From Cladocopium goreaui (taxonomy: Eukaryota; Sar; Dinophyceae; Suessiales; Symbiodiniaceae), in NCBI GenBank assembly GCA_947184155.2, contig CAMXCT020001675.1, positions 62,001 to 126,000 of the forward strand: a stretch of DNA of 64,000 nucleotides, given 5' to 3'. How positions within the stretch are numbered: the first letter of the stretch is position 1; the number at the start of each line of letters is the position of its first letter. The notes under the pieces were generated by a model that saw nothing but the letters and a program-made list of their open reading frames with translations, was not told the DNA's origin and did no database searches. Made by a program: the position numbers and the translations under genes. Shown piece by piece: positions 1 to 7,516 of the stretch.

Positions 1-351
1 AAACCATCATCTAATTTAGTAATTCAAAGAGCAGGTATTAATTACATAACTCTGACTGACGGACAAATTCAATTTAATCAACCCACTAATTTAGCAACAG
101 GTGGTGATACATCAAACTGTGTTAAATACACGGGTGAAACATTTCAAACAATAGAAGGTGATATAGTCATAGGCGGTGGTGCTCAATTTGAAAGTTTTGA
201 TTTAACGGTTAATGGAACTTCTTATTTTCTTTCAGGGATGGAGTTAGTCCTTGGAGGGTCAATTGCTTTAGGAACTGGTAAAGGTTATATCCGTTCTACT
301 AATTTAGGAGGTGGCAATACTGGTTATGATTATTCCCCACCTGCCAGGTGA
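1..351 (+). pseudogene. 5' fragment of a viral fibre-like (S74-type) gene
   Basis: Frame 1 is open from the window edge to a TGA at 349-351. The protein is rich in Gly, Asn, Thr and Ser with short beta-type repeats (for example GGDTSNCVKYTG), the style of phage and viral fibre or spike shafts. Codons are strongly AT-rich, unlike the host exons. The frame runs into a GC-rich minisatellite at about 352, and similar protein resumes in another frame beyond 1338. I therefore read this as the upstream part of the gene whose S74 chaperone end lies at 2204-2590. The start is outside the window. Confidence 0.55.
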
Positions 352-1310
352 GGGTTGTTAGATTTTATGTCAGTTGCTTCCTCCTCGTCCTCCTCCTCCT
401 CCTCGTCCTCCTCCTCCTCCTCGTCCTCCTCCTCGTCCTCCTCTCCTCCTCTCCTCCTCTCCTCTCCTCTCCTCGTCTCCTCTCCTCTCCGCCTCCTCCT
501 GCTCAACCGCGACCCTCGACGCACAGTGTTCTCTGTCGGACGTCAACCACGACCATCCATTCCAGTGTTCCCTGCCGGACCTCAACCACGACCATCTCCG
601 CCCAGTGTTCCCTGTCGGACCTCAACCACGACCATCCACGCTCAGTGTTCCCTGCCGGACCTCAACCACGACCATCCACGCCCAGTGTTCCCTGCCGGAC
701 CTCAACCGCGAGTATCCACGCCAAGTGTTCCCTGCCGGACCTCATGGAAGATATGGGACAAAGAATGTGCAGAAGAAAGTTAGAATGCAGAAAGAATGTC
801 AGAAGATATGCCAGAAGATATGCCAGAAGATATGCCAGATAGAATGCCAGAATAGATATGCCAGATAGAATAGAATGCCAGATAGAATGCCAGATAGAAT
901 GCCAGATAGAATTTGCCAGATAGAATGCCAGAAAATATGCCAGAAGATATGCCAGATAGATATGTCAGAAGATATGCCAGAAGATATGCCAGAAGATATG
1001 CCAGAAGATATGTCAGAATATATGCCAGAAGATATGTCAGATAGAATGCCAGAAGATATGTCAGAATATGCCAGAAGATATGCCAGATAGAATGCCAGAT
1101 TGAATGCCAGAAGATATGTCAGATAGAATGCCAGAAGATATGCCAGATAGAATGCCAGAAGATTTCAGCCAGATAGAATGCCAGAAGATATGCCAGAAGA
1201 TATGCCAGAAATCATATGCCAGAAGATATGCCAGATAGAATGCCAAATAGAATGTCAGAAGATATGTCAGATAGAATGCCAGAAGATTTGCCAGTAAGAA
1301 AATGTATAAA
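352..1310. repeat. Composite minisatellite inside the fibre gene
   Basis: Three arrays lie end to end: a TCC-rich microsatellite (about 375-500), a GC-rich 40-bp repeat with six copies (phase seen at 523, 563, 603, 643, 683 and 723), and a long array of 12-bp units of the types GCCAGAAGATAT and GCCAGATAGAAT (about 780-1300). Base composition changes abruptly at both ends. Open frames across it are repeat artefacts with Pro/Ser or Pro-Glu-Asp-Met periodicity. Confidence 0.85.
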
Positions 1311-1337
1311 TGTAATGGTGGGGATCACACGAAGTAA

Positions 1338-2051
1338 AGTAATTGTATTTTTGGTGCTGGTGGATTACATCGGTTTTATGTTGGAGGAAGTCCGTTTCCT
1401 CAACACTTAAAGTATCAATTATCATCCACTCAGGCGTATTTTAATGTTGATGTTGTATGTCATACTGAATTACAAACTGATGTCATCAATACTAAAAATG
1501 CTACTGATGTTGATTTAGTCTTCAAAAGGGGTGATGTTGAATATATGAAGTTTGAAGGAACGCTGCAAGCAGTGGAACTAACAAAAGGTGCTAAATCAAA
1601 CACCTATGATAGTATCGGTAATGTTGATGTCAGTTTTAGAAGGAACACAATAGATTTTATGTATTTTAGAAATGGTAATGTAGAAGTAAATACAGGTATA
1701 TCATTACTTGCTGAAAGTGGTAAATTTGATGTAATTGATAGTGCCACTCCTACTAATGTAGTATTTAAAAGGGGCGGTGTTAATTTCTTTACATTAGACG
1801 GCACTAAAAATATTATTGATGTATCAACAGGTAGGGCATTGTCGTCTCAATATATTTATGGAGACTATTTTATCCATAGAAACGTTGGTGCTGATATGGT
1901 TTTTCAAGGCAGTAATACAACAGATGACGGTTCAGTAGAATATATGAGATACAGAAAAGCAGATGAAGATGTTAATTTTTCAAAGATATATATGTCAATC
2001 AAGACAAAAGGGCATACTTTCACAAAGAAACAAGCAAGAATAGTTATATAA
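1338..2051 (+). pseudogene. Middle fragment of the fibre-like gene
   Basis: Frame 3 is open from just after a TAA at 1335-1337 to a stop at 2051. It carries the same beta-repeat composition as the fragment before the minisatellite, including repeated D-V-x-F-K-R-G type units. No credible start precedes it; the first ATG (1545) falls inside the repeat domain. Near 2030-2045 the sense shifts to another frame, which continues without a stop into the S74 domain. The loss of frame could be a real mutation or a one-base assembly error in an A-rich stretch. It is probably not translated alone. Confidence 0.55.
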
Positions 2052-2590
2052 TTAATGAAAATACAGCAGGTGTTAATCATTTCAAGTTCATCAATGAAGA
2101 CCCTAACGGGGACATAAGATTTTATGCTAATAAAAACATAAGACTTTTTGTTACTCCATCAAAAGTTTCTGTTCCAGCACCTTATACATTAGAAGGGGAT
2201 TTAGTGGATACATCGCAAAAAGATATGAAATATGATATTGAAGAAGCAAACTTCAATTTTACAAAAATAGTAAATAGCATTAAACCTCATACTTTCAAAA
2301 TGAAAGAAGAAAAAGAAATGGGAATAACTAAAAGTCATATAGGTTTCATAGCAGAGGAGGTAGAAGAAAATATACCAGAAAAAGTTGAAAATATACTCGT
2401 TGAAGTTGATGGTATTAAGAAATTAAGTTATGTTAAGATGAACTCTATTTTGTGGGGCGCTGTGAGGGAGCAACAACAAAAGATTGAGCATTTAGAGGCT
2501 TGTATGTTTGAAATGATGGAGGAGATAAAAGAGTTGAAAGTTAAAGGTAAAGCGAAAGCAAAGGCTAAAGCAAAAAGCAAAGAAAATTAA
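2036..2590 (+). pseudogene. C-terminal S74 intramolecular-chaperone region of the fibre-like gene
   Basis: From the ATG at 2204 this encodes 128 residues. The frame is open further upstream and continues the fibre sequence after the frame change. The region has the features of peptidase S74 chaperone domains of viral and phage fibres: a segment with IVNSIKPHTFKMK, the core GFIAEEVEENIPEKV, then a Tyr and a long amphipathic helix ending in a Lys/Ala tail. In the family this domain trimerises, drives folding of the upstream fibre and then cleaves itself off. The gene is broken upstream, so function here is doubtful. Confidence 0.65.
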
Positions 2591-2607
2591 AATATAAACC
2601 TATAAAT

Positions 2608-2820
2608 ATGGGAAATAAACAATCTACAGTTGAGAACGGTTGTATTCAAGAATTGAGTAAAATTAATGAAGAAGAGTTAGATATTGGTAGGATAGACAAA
2701 TTACAAATAAAAGCCTTAAAAGAAATCAATAGCAAAATTGAAAAATTGAACAAGGAAAAATCTGATAAGATTATGTATAAACTACCTGCTATTCAACTTT
2801 GTAGTTGGAGTTTGATTTAA
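2608..2820 (+). CDS. Small acidic/basic helical protein, possibly N-myristoylated
   Basis: This 70-residue ORF starts 17 nt after the S74 stop. Its N-terminus MGNKQS fits the N-myristoylation pattern (Gly2, Ser6). The rest is charged and helix-prone, then ends in a short hydrophobic tail. A strong hairpin (2847-2880) follows, between this gene and the convergent ATPase gene. I recognise no family. In viral elements small myristoylated proteins are often membrane-associated virion parts, but that is only a guess here. Confidence 0.4.
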   Translation: MGNKQSTVENGCIQELSKINEEELDIGRIDKLQIKALKEINSKIEKLNKEKSDKIMYKLPAIQLCSWSLI

Positions 2821-2846
2821 TAGGGTAAAATTGGAATAATTTTCCC

Positions 2847-2880
2847 ATAGATTAATATTATTTTAATAATATTAATCTAT
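2847..2880. terminator. Perfect hairpin between convergent viral genes
   Basis: Fourteen-base arms (ATAGATTAATATTA and its exact complement) surround the loop TTTTAA. The hairpin sits between the stop of the small gene at 2820 and the stop of the minus-strand ATPase at 2953. Palindromic 3' ends that define polyadenylation are known from mimiviruses and virophages; that this one works the same way is inference. Confidence 0.5.
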
Positions 2881-2952
2881 CTATTATGATTGAAATAATA
2901 TTATTGAATATGGATTTCCGCTTCAAATCTTTTCATAAAGATTTTATTTACA

Positions 2953-3669
2953 TCACTCTCTCTGACTCTCTCTCAACTTTACAAATAGAAATGAGTAGGG
3001 TTCTTCAGTGGCTACTCTGTATATTTCATTTATGGTTTTCTTATCAATCAGGGCTGACTGCTCTTGAATGAATGTGTCAAGTTCTGACTGGTTTTTCAGT
3101 TTGAAGATGTAAAGGCTACTTGAATTTAACCTGACTATAGGACTTAAAGCGTTATACTTCTGTGTGGCAGTTATGACTGATAATCCAAAATGTCTTGATT
3201 TTGTGTATAAGCCGTGATGGATTTTACTATATCTCATAAATGTCTTATCTTCTGCGAAATCATCAACTACTAACAAACAACTATATAACTTGTTCATCTT
3301 GTTTTTCTTCTGGTATTTTATCACTTTATGCTGTGTGTCTATGATGTGTGCCAGACTTTCAGGGTCATACTCATCAAACAAATATTGCTCTTTTTTGTTG
3401 TCTATTTTTAGTTCTTTCTCTATATATCGGATTACTTCTTTGTATGCTTCATCTATGTGTGCTGTCGGTGATACAATGTATATTCTCTCAAAGCATCCCC
3501 TGTAGATTTTTAGAACGAGGTTCTGAATTAATATACCCTTTCCGCCCTGTGATGCCGATACAATGATGCTTCTGAATGGTAGTTTGTCTGCTTGTGGGTA
3601 TGGTGATTGTTTGAATTCATACTGTTTTACATTGATAGGCTCTATTTTAGGAACATCAAGTTTTGACAT
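2953..3669 (-). CDS. A32-type DNA-packaging ATPase (FtsK/HerA superfamily)
   Basis: This 238-residue ORF starts at an ATG preceded by very AT-rich DNA. A P-loop segment (SASQGGKG) lies after an N-terminal PFRSIIV strand, near residues 33-45. A Walker B strand LLVVDDFAED follows, and then a Thr-Gln sensor-like segment (ITATQKYNAL). This layout and length match the genome-packaging ATPases of large DNA viruses and Polinton-like viruses, which pump DNA into capsids. The P-loop lacks the usual Ser/Thr after GK, so activity is uncertain. It is the only virion-morphogenesis marker I recognise here, and no major capsid protein is visible. Confidence 0.6.
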   Translation of the reverse strand: MSKLDVPKIEPINVKQYEFKQSPYPQADKLPFRSIIVSASQGGKGILIQNLVLKIYRGCFERIYIVSPTAHIDEAYKEVIRYIEKELKIDNKKEQYLFDEYDPESLAHIIDTQHKVIKYQKKNKMNKLYSCLLVVDDFAEDKTFMRYSKIHHGLYTKSRHFGLSVITATQKYNALSPIVRLNSSSLYIFKLKNQSELDTFIQEQSALIDKKTINEIYRVATEEPYSFLFVKLRESQRE

Positions 3670-4050
3670 AATATAAATTATTTAGAAAATAAAATATATT
3701 ATATCTTGTAAATGGCATATCTTATTCTACCTTTGAGTATTGGGGTCAGGTGAAATCTGGAACAGACTGCCATTATTACCCATCATAAGAATGTTAATTA
3801 GAAAAATAAAAAAATCCACCCCTTGGGCTCTTGCTTCTTTTTCACTCCCGACACGGTCTCTTTTTGCTATGACAACAAGCAGTAGAAGATGTTGAAGCCT
3901 TTTTGCTCTTGAATTTGTTTGATGCTATGTTTCAATCAGCACAGTTCATTTTCTTTGACATTTACCTACCGCCCCTTATGGATTTTTGTTTGGGCCTAAA
4001 AATCCATATATAATTAGATAGTAGTAAAATATATCATCTAATTATATAGG
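3670..4050. other. Viral-region intergenic spacer
   Basis: No convincing ORF lies between the divergent ATPase (minus) and the small gene at 4051 (plus). The right end is very AT-rich and contains an interrupted inverted repeat, TAATTAGAT at about 4010 and ATCTAATTA at about 4035. It ends just before the ATG, so the spacer probably carries promoters in both directions. Confidence 0.4.
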
Positions 4051-4257
4051 ATGAGCAGTTGTGAAGTTTTTGATAGTTATATCAATACAATAGATGTGAT
4101 TGAAGATAGTGTCATTGATGATACTAAGTTTCCAATTGTAAAAGATAATAAACTTAAACTGATATTCAGGGTAATTCTGGAGTTTCTCAAAGTAATAATA
4201 AATTATCTTAGGTATTATATAAATGCCACCAAAGAAAGTGAAACCAAAGATGAGTAG
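4051..4257 (+). CDS. Small hypothetical viral-like protein
   Basis: This 68-residue ORF opens MSSCEVFDSY and has a central hydrophobic stretch (about residues 35-58, LIFRVILEFLKVIINYL) that could be a membrane helix. Its 3' end overlaps the start of the next gene (ATG at 4223) by 35 nt in another frame. ATCTA lies about 10-15 nt before the ATG, as before other genes in this block. I recognise no family. Overlap and composition fit a compact viral genome. Confidence 0.4.
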   Translation: MSSCEVFDSYINTIDVIEDSVIDDTKFPIVKDNKLKLIFRVILEFLKVIINYLRYYINATKESETKDE

Positions 4258-4672
4258 TAAAATGAAGAAGCAACCAATACCTGAAGATTTTGATCTATCA
4301 GATGATGAACCCACTACAATCAATTTAGATGAGGAGCAAAAACTAACAAGCAAATTTATCACCTTTGATTGCCCACTGTGTCTGGGGAAACTTCAGTTAA
4401 GAAATGAAATTGAAATCAACCCCAAGGGAATAAAATGTAAGTGCAATCCGTGTTCATTCAAAATCAGTAAAAATGACAAGACAATGAATGTCAGCAGGGA
4501 TGACAACGGGGAGATAGTTTTAGAGAGTGAAGACCACAGCATCAGCTTTTCGTGGAACCGGCAAATCACCCCTGAAGACAAGAAAACCGAAAGCACTAAC
4601 AATATGATACGGGATGTAATGGCTACTACCCCCAGAAGTAAAGGACAAATGGCAATAAATGATATGGTTTGA
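4223..4672 (+). CDS. Zinc-ribbon-like viral protein
   Basis: This ORF has 149 residues. A basic Lys/Pro-rich N-terminus is followed by an acidic stretch and then a probable zinc site built from DCPLCLGKL and, after about 30 residues, CKCNPC. The C-terminal half is polar and ends without obvious structure. The family is not recognised. Two CxxC-type pairs suggest a DNA- or RNA-binding role, perhaps in late transcription, but that is inference. The ATG overlaps the end of the preceding ORF. Confidence 0.5.
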   Translation: MPPKKVKPKMSSKMKKQPIPEDFDLSDDEPTTINLDEEQKLTSKFITFDCPLCLGKLQLRNEIEINPKGIKCKCNPCSFKISKNDKTMNVSRDDNGEIVLESEDHSISFSWNRQITPEDKKTESTNNMIRDVMATTPRSKGQMAINDMV

Positions 4673-4745
4673 AACTATTTAAAGAGTGATTCTAACACAC
4701 GTTGAACTGATAAATAAATAAATATCTAAATAACTATATATAGAA

Positions 4746-5098
4746 ATGTCTGATTTAGATGATAAACAGCCTGAAATGGCAGAGATGCTGAACAAGATGA
4801 CTAGATACAACAAGAATGTGAAGGTGTTGATGGACTTAATGAACAAGGCATTAGAAAAACTTGATATAATAGTGAAAAATAACCTGCTGAAAATAATGAT
4901 GCTGATGCTGAAAAGGAAAGGATTGAAAAAATCTTTGAGGCTAAAAAAATCGGGAGACCTGTAGGAACTTTTGAAACCAAGCAACAGCAGTATCTGAAAA
5001 TGCTGAATGAAGGCAAGATAAAAATGCCTAAGGCATCCACTCTGGAATTTTACAAGATTGAAAGGGACGGTGAAGTCTTCAAAGTGATGGGTGAATAG
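4746..5098 (+). pseudogene. AT-hook-like protein gene with an internal frameshift
   Basis: The ATG at 4746 opens a frame for about 45 residues (acidic start, then a helix). The sense then changes frame near 4880-4895. In the new frame the sequence stays open and well formed to a TAG at 5096-5098, and it includes IGRPVGTF, an AT-hook-like GRP core. The original frame runs into Leu/Met-rich nonsense and stops at 4964. Either the copy is broken or one base is wrong in the assembly. No family is recognised; DNA binding is suggested only by the GRP motif. Confidence 0.45.
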
Positions 5099-5110
5099 AT
5101 GAAATTTTGA

Positions 5111-5136
5111 TAATATTATTATCTATAATAATATTA
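5111..5136. promoter_or_regulatory. Palindrome overlapping the methyltransferase start
   Basis: Eleven-base arms TAATATTATTA and TAATAATATTA surround TCTA and end at the ATG of the methyltransferase. It lies 13 nt after the previous stop. It may serve as the 3' hairpin of the upstream gene, as a promoter element, or both. TATCTA-like hexamers also precede the genes at 4051, 4746 and 6651. Confidence 0.4.
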
Positions 5137-5783
5137 TGAATTTGTTAGAATTGTTTAGTGGCACTGGTAGTGTTGGAAGTGTAGCTAAAAATATGGGCTG
5201 GACTGTTGTGTCATTAGATTTGAAAGGGGCTGATATAAACTGCGACATACTACAATGGAAATACAAACAATATCCAGTGAAATACTTTGATATGATACAC
5301 GCATCTCCCCCTTGTATTGAATATAGTAGGGCTAAAACCGTCGGGGTTCGAAAAATAGATGAAGCTAACCTAATAGTTTTGAAAACGCTTGAGATAATCA
5401 ACTACTTTAATCCGCGAATATGGCTGATAGAAAATCCGCAAAGTGGGCTTTTGAAAGAGCAGGAGTTTATGAAAGGGCTTCCATACTTTGATATTGACTA
5501 TTGTAAGTATGGCTTTAATTACAGGAAAAGAACGAGGCTCTGGACTAACTTGGACACTTGGACACCCAGACCTCTTTGTAAAAAGGATTGTGATAGTATG
5601 GATGGGAACAGGCATAAAGAAACAGCACAACGCTTACCCTCAAAAACCAAAGCCGACTGGGGGGATAATCCTGTTTTTCATTCACAGACTGATTTGTATA
5701 AAATCCCTCAAGAACCGGTAGAAGAAATACTGAATGCTGTAAATGTTGTATGTTTCAGATATATAGTTGCGCCTTGCCACTGA
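5136..5783 (+). CDS. DNA (cytosine-5) methyltransferase, viral type
   Basis: This 215-residue protein has an ordered set of C5-methyltransferase motifs: SAM-binding LELFSGTGSVG at residues 4-14, the catalytic SPPC segment near residue 62 (ASPPCIEYS), IENP near residue 102, and RTRLWTN near residue 137. The length is that of the short single-domain enzymes found in large algal viruses, and the target-recognition part is minimal. It would methylate cytosines in DNA, perhaps viral DNA. It is upstream of three hairpin-repeat families. Intact and AT-rich, it is unrelated in detail to the retrotransposon methyltransferase at 13.5-14.5 kb. Confidence 0.75.
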   Translation: MNLLELFSGTGSVGSVAKNMGWTVVSLDLKGADINCDILQWKYKQYPVKYFDMIHASPPCIEYSRAKTVGVRKIDEANLIVLKTLEIINYFNPRIWLIENPQSGLLKEQEFMKGLPYFDIDYCKYGFNYRKRTRLWTNLDTWTPRPLCKKDCDSMDGNRHKETAQRLPSKTKADWGDNPVFHSQTDLYKIPQEPVEEILNAVNVVCFRYIVAPCH

Positions 5784-5797
5784 AATACTGCGCCTTG

Positions 5798-5965
5798 AAG
5801 TAGGATTTTGATTTCCTACTGGGTAGGATGTTGATTTCCTACTTGAAAAAGGGTGGTCTTTAAGTAGGACTTTGATTTCCTACTGGGTAGGATTTGTGAT
5901 TTCCTACTTTTCTTTGTGAAGTAGGATTTTGATTTCCTACTTGGTAGGATGTTCATTTTCTACTT
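5798..5965. repeat. Six GTAGGA...TCCTAC hairpins
   Basis: Six units each pair GTAGGA with TCCTAC around an 8-9 nt T-rich loop, starting at about 5800, 5823, 5864, 5887, 5921 and 5944 (the last has one mismatch). They come in three pairs. They lie directly downstream of the methyltransferase stop. Confidence 0.8.
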
Positions 5966-6022
5966 GGAAAAAGGGCTCATAAGGTAGGATAGGGGGGTCT
6001 TACTTGGGCTCATAAGGTATGG

Positions 6023-6131
6023 GGGCTGGACATTGGGATGTCTAAGGGCTGGACATTGGGATGTCTAAGGGCTGGACATTGGGATGTCTAAGGGCTGGAC
6101 ATTGGGATGTCTAAGGGCTGGACATTGGGTA
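6023..6131. repeat. 23-bp tandem repeat
   Basis: About 4.7 copies of a 23-bp unit (GGGCTGGACATTGGGATGTC plus TAA) lie head to tail with almost no divergence. Confidence 0.85.
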
Positions 6132-6146
6132 TTGAGCCTATGGACG

Positions 6147-6305
6147 TATTCAGCATTTGAATACAGAATAAGGGCGTATTCAGATACTGAATACGGGGTA
6201 TTCAGCATTTGAATACAGAATAATGGCGTATTCGGATACTGAATACAGAATACGGGTGTATTCGGATACTGAATACGGGTGTATTCGGATACTGAATACG
6301 GGGTA
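6147..6305. repeat. GTATTC...GAATAC hairpin cluster
   Basis: Six short palindromes of two forms alternate: GTATTCA-loop-TGAATAC and GTATTC(A/G)G-ATA-CTGAATAC. Arms are 7-8 nt. The open frames over them are repeat artefacts. Confidence 0.75.
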
Positions 6306-6650
6306 TTTAACAAATGATTTGTTTTTAGATGGTTTCTTCTTCTCATTCATTTTTATGTATTGGCTTTACCATTGCTGGGATGTGGCTTTGTCGATAAATT
6401 ATTTCATAATTTATCTTAAAGTCCATTCATAGGTATAGGCTTTACAATAGGCTTTTGAATGAGGTTAAGTGTATGGTTTGTTGTTATGGTTTATGGTAAG
6501 GTTTGTTTTATGGTCTATTGTATCGTTTAGGTTGTTTTGTTTTTTCTTTGTTTTATGTGTTTGTTATGATTTTGTTGTTGATTATGTTATAATCTAGGGA
6601 AAAGGGATAGGAAAGACACTTAAAGAGTTATTACCTATCTATAGTAGGTA
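6306..6650. other. AT-rich spacer before the zinc-finger gene
   Basis: The spacer is T- and GTT-rich with no credible ORF. The last 21 nt (6630-6650) form a short palindrome TTACCTA-loop-TAGGTAA with TATCTA inside, ending at the next ATG; it is a promoter candidate. Confidence 0.4.
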
Positions 6651-7031
6651 ATGGAGGATACTAAAGTCAAGTGTGCTAAATGTTTTAAGGAAATGGAAGA
6701 GGGTAAATACAAAACTTGTGATAAATGTAGGGAATATATGAGGGCTAATCATCAAAAGAACAAAGAAAAATATAATGAAAGGAGGAGAGAGTATTACTAC
6801 AATCATATAGAGGAGGCAAAGGAATATGCTAGAAATTATGGTAGGACACACAGGGAAGAAATAAATGAAAGAAGAAGAAATCATAGAGCAGAAAACATTG
6901 AACAAGTGAATGCTAAAATAAAATGGATGACCTGCCCTGTATGTGATGATTATGAAATTCAATGTAAGAATTACAAGAGACACACACAAACAACAAAGCA
7001 TCTGGAGAACTTAAAGAAACAGCAAACATAA
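6651..7031 (+). CDS. Small double zinc-finger protein, viral type
   Basis: This 126-residue protein has an N-terminal four-Cys finger (CAKCFKEM near residue 8, CDKC near residue 24). A long Arg/Lys/Glu/Tyr helix with repeated N-E-R-R-R follows. A C-terminal C2H2-like finger closes the protein, CPVCDDYEI followed by KRHTQTTKH, near residues 95-118. Proteins of this build occur in large DNA viruses and Polinton-like elements and probably bind nucleic acid. An almost perfect hairpin follows the stop directly. Confidence 0.55.
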   Translation: MEDTKVKCAKCFKEMEEGKYKTCDKCREYMRANHQKNKEKYNERRREYYYNHIEEAKEYARNYGRTHREEINERRRNHRAENIEQVNAKIKWMTCPVCDDYEIQCKNYKRHTQTTKHLENLKKQQT

Positions 7032-7069
7032 ATTTCATTTTATAATTTCAAAATTATAAAAGTGAAATT
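7031..7069 (+). terminator. Hairpin at the 3' end of the zinc-finger gene
   Basis: Arms AATTTCATTTTATAATTT and AAATTATAAAAGTGAAATT pair with one bulged base and a very short loop, starting within 2 nt of the stop codon. Confidence 0.55.
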
Positions 7070-7190
7070 GTTTTTTGTTATGATTTATGGTATAGTCTTT
7101 TTTATAATCTATTGTATTGTTTAGGTTGTTTGAGTTTTTTTGTTTTGTTGTTTTGTTGTTATGATTTATGTTATTGTTTTCTATAAGGTG

Positions 7191-7275
7191 TTGCTCCCCT
7201 GTCTTTGGTATTAACCCCATAGAATTTGCTTGTATAATAATGTGGGCGGTTAGATGAGAAAGACGGGGGAGCAAC
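7191..7275. repeat. 85-bp inverted repeat at the edge of the viral-like block
   Basis: GTTGCTCCCCTGTCTT at the left matches the complement of the right end (AAGACGGGGGAGCAAC) at 15 of 16 positions. It stands where AT-rich viral DNA gives way to host intron. It may be a small foldback element or part of the element terminus. Confidence 0.5.
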
Positions 7276-7429
7276 AGTCTAACTATATGATATATATGAT
7301 TTATATATATACCTATAAATATAATATATATATATACATATCATATACGTATTATAACATCAAATTGGTTTCAAGTTCTTCGCTTCACCAGTTCCCCAAG
7401 CCTATCCCCACAGGATTGGGCTCCCAGGC
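7276..7429. other. Host intron DNA next to the viral-like block
   Basis: A TA-rich microsatellite (about 7284-7350) is followed by mixed-composition intron that runs up to the last visible ACC exon. No gene is seen. Confidence 0.4.
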
Positions 7430-7516
7430 CATCTGAATGTTTCGCTGGCCCAAGCGGTTCAGGTAGGCACCGATGCCAACGGAACGCCCCGTAATGTAGG
7501 ACAAGGTGAAGGTGTC
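7430..7516 (-). CDS. ACC: ACC carboxyltransferase exon, VGIGAYL
   Basis: This 87-nt exon encodes 29 residues, including [20 protein letters not shown], one of the most conserved ACC stretches (acyl-CoA binding face). The acceptor is CAG/G and the donor reads ATG/GC. It is the last ACC exon before the left edge; about 350 more residues would be expected downstream. Confidence 0.85.

Noticed and set aside
340..1300. Several overlapping ORFs with Ser-, Pro- or PEDM-rich proteins
   Set aside because: They arise from microsatellite and 12/40-bp repeats read in several frames and strands, with no independent coding signal.
5798..6305. CRISPR-like array
   Set aside because: Units are self-complementary hairpins or head-to-tail repeats without unique spacers of constant size, and no Cas-like gene is near.
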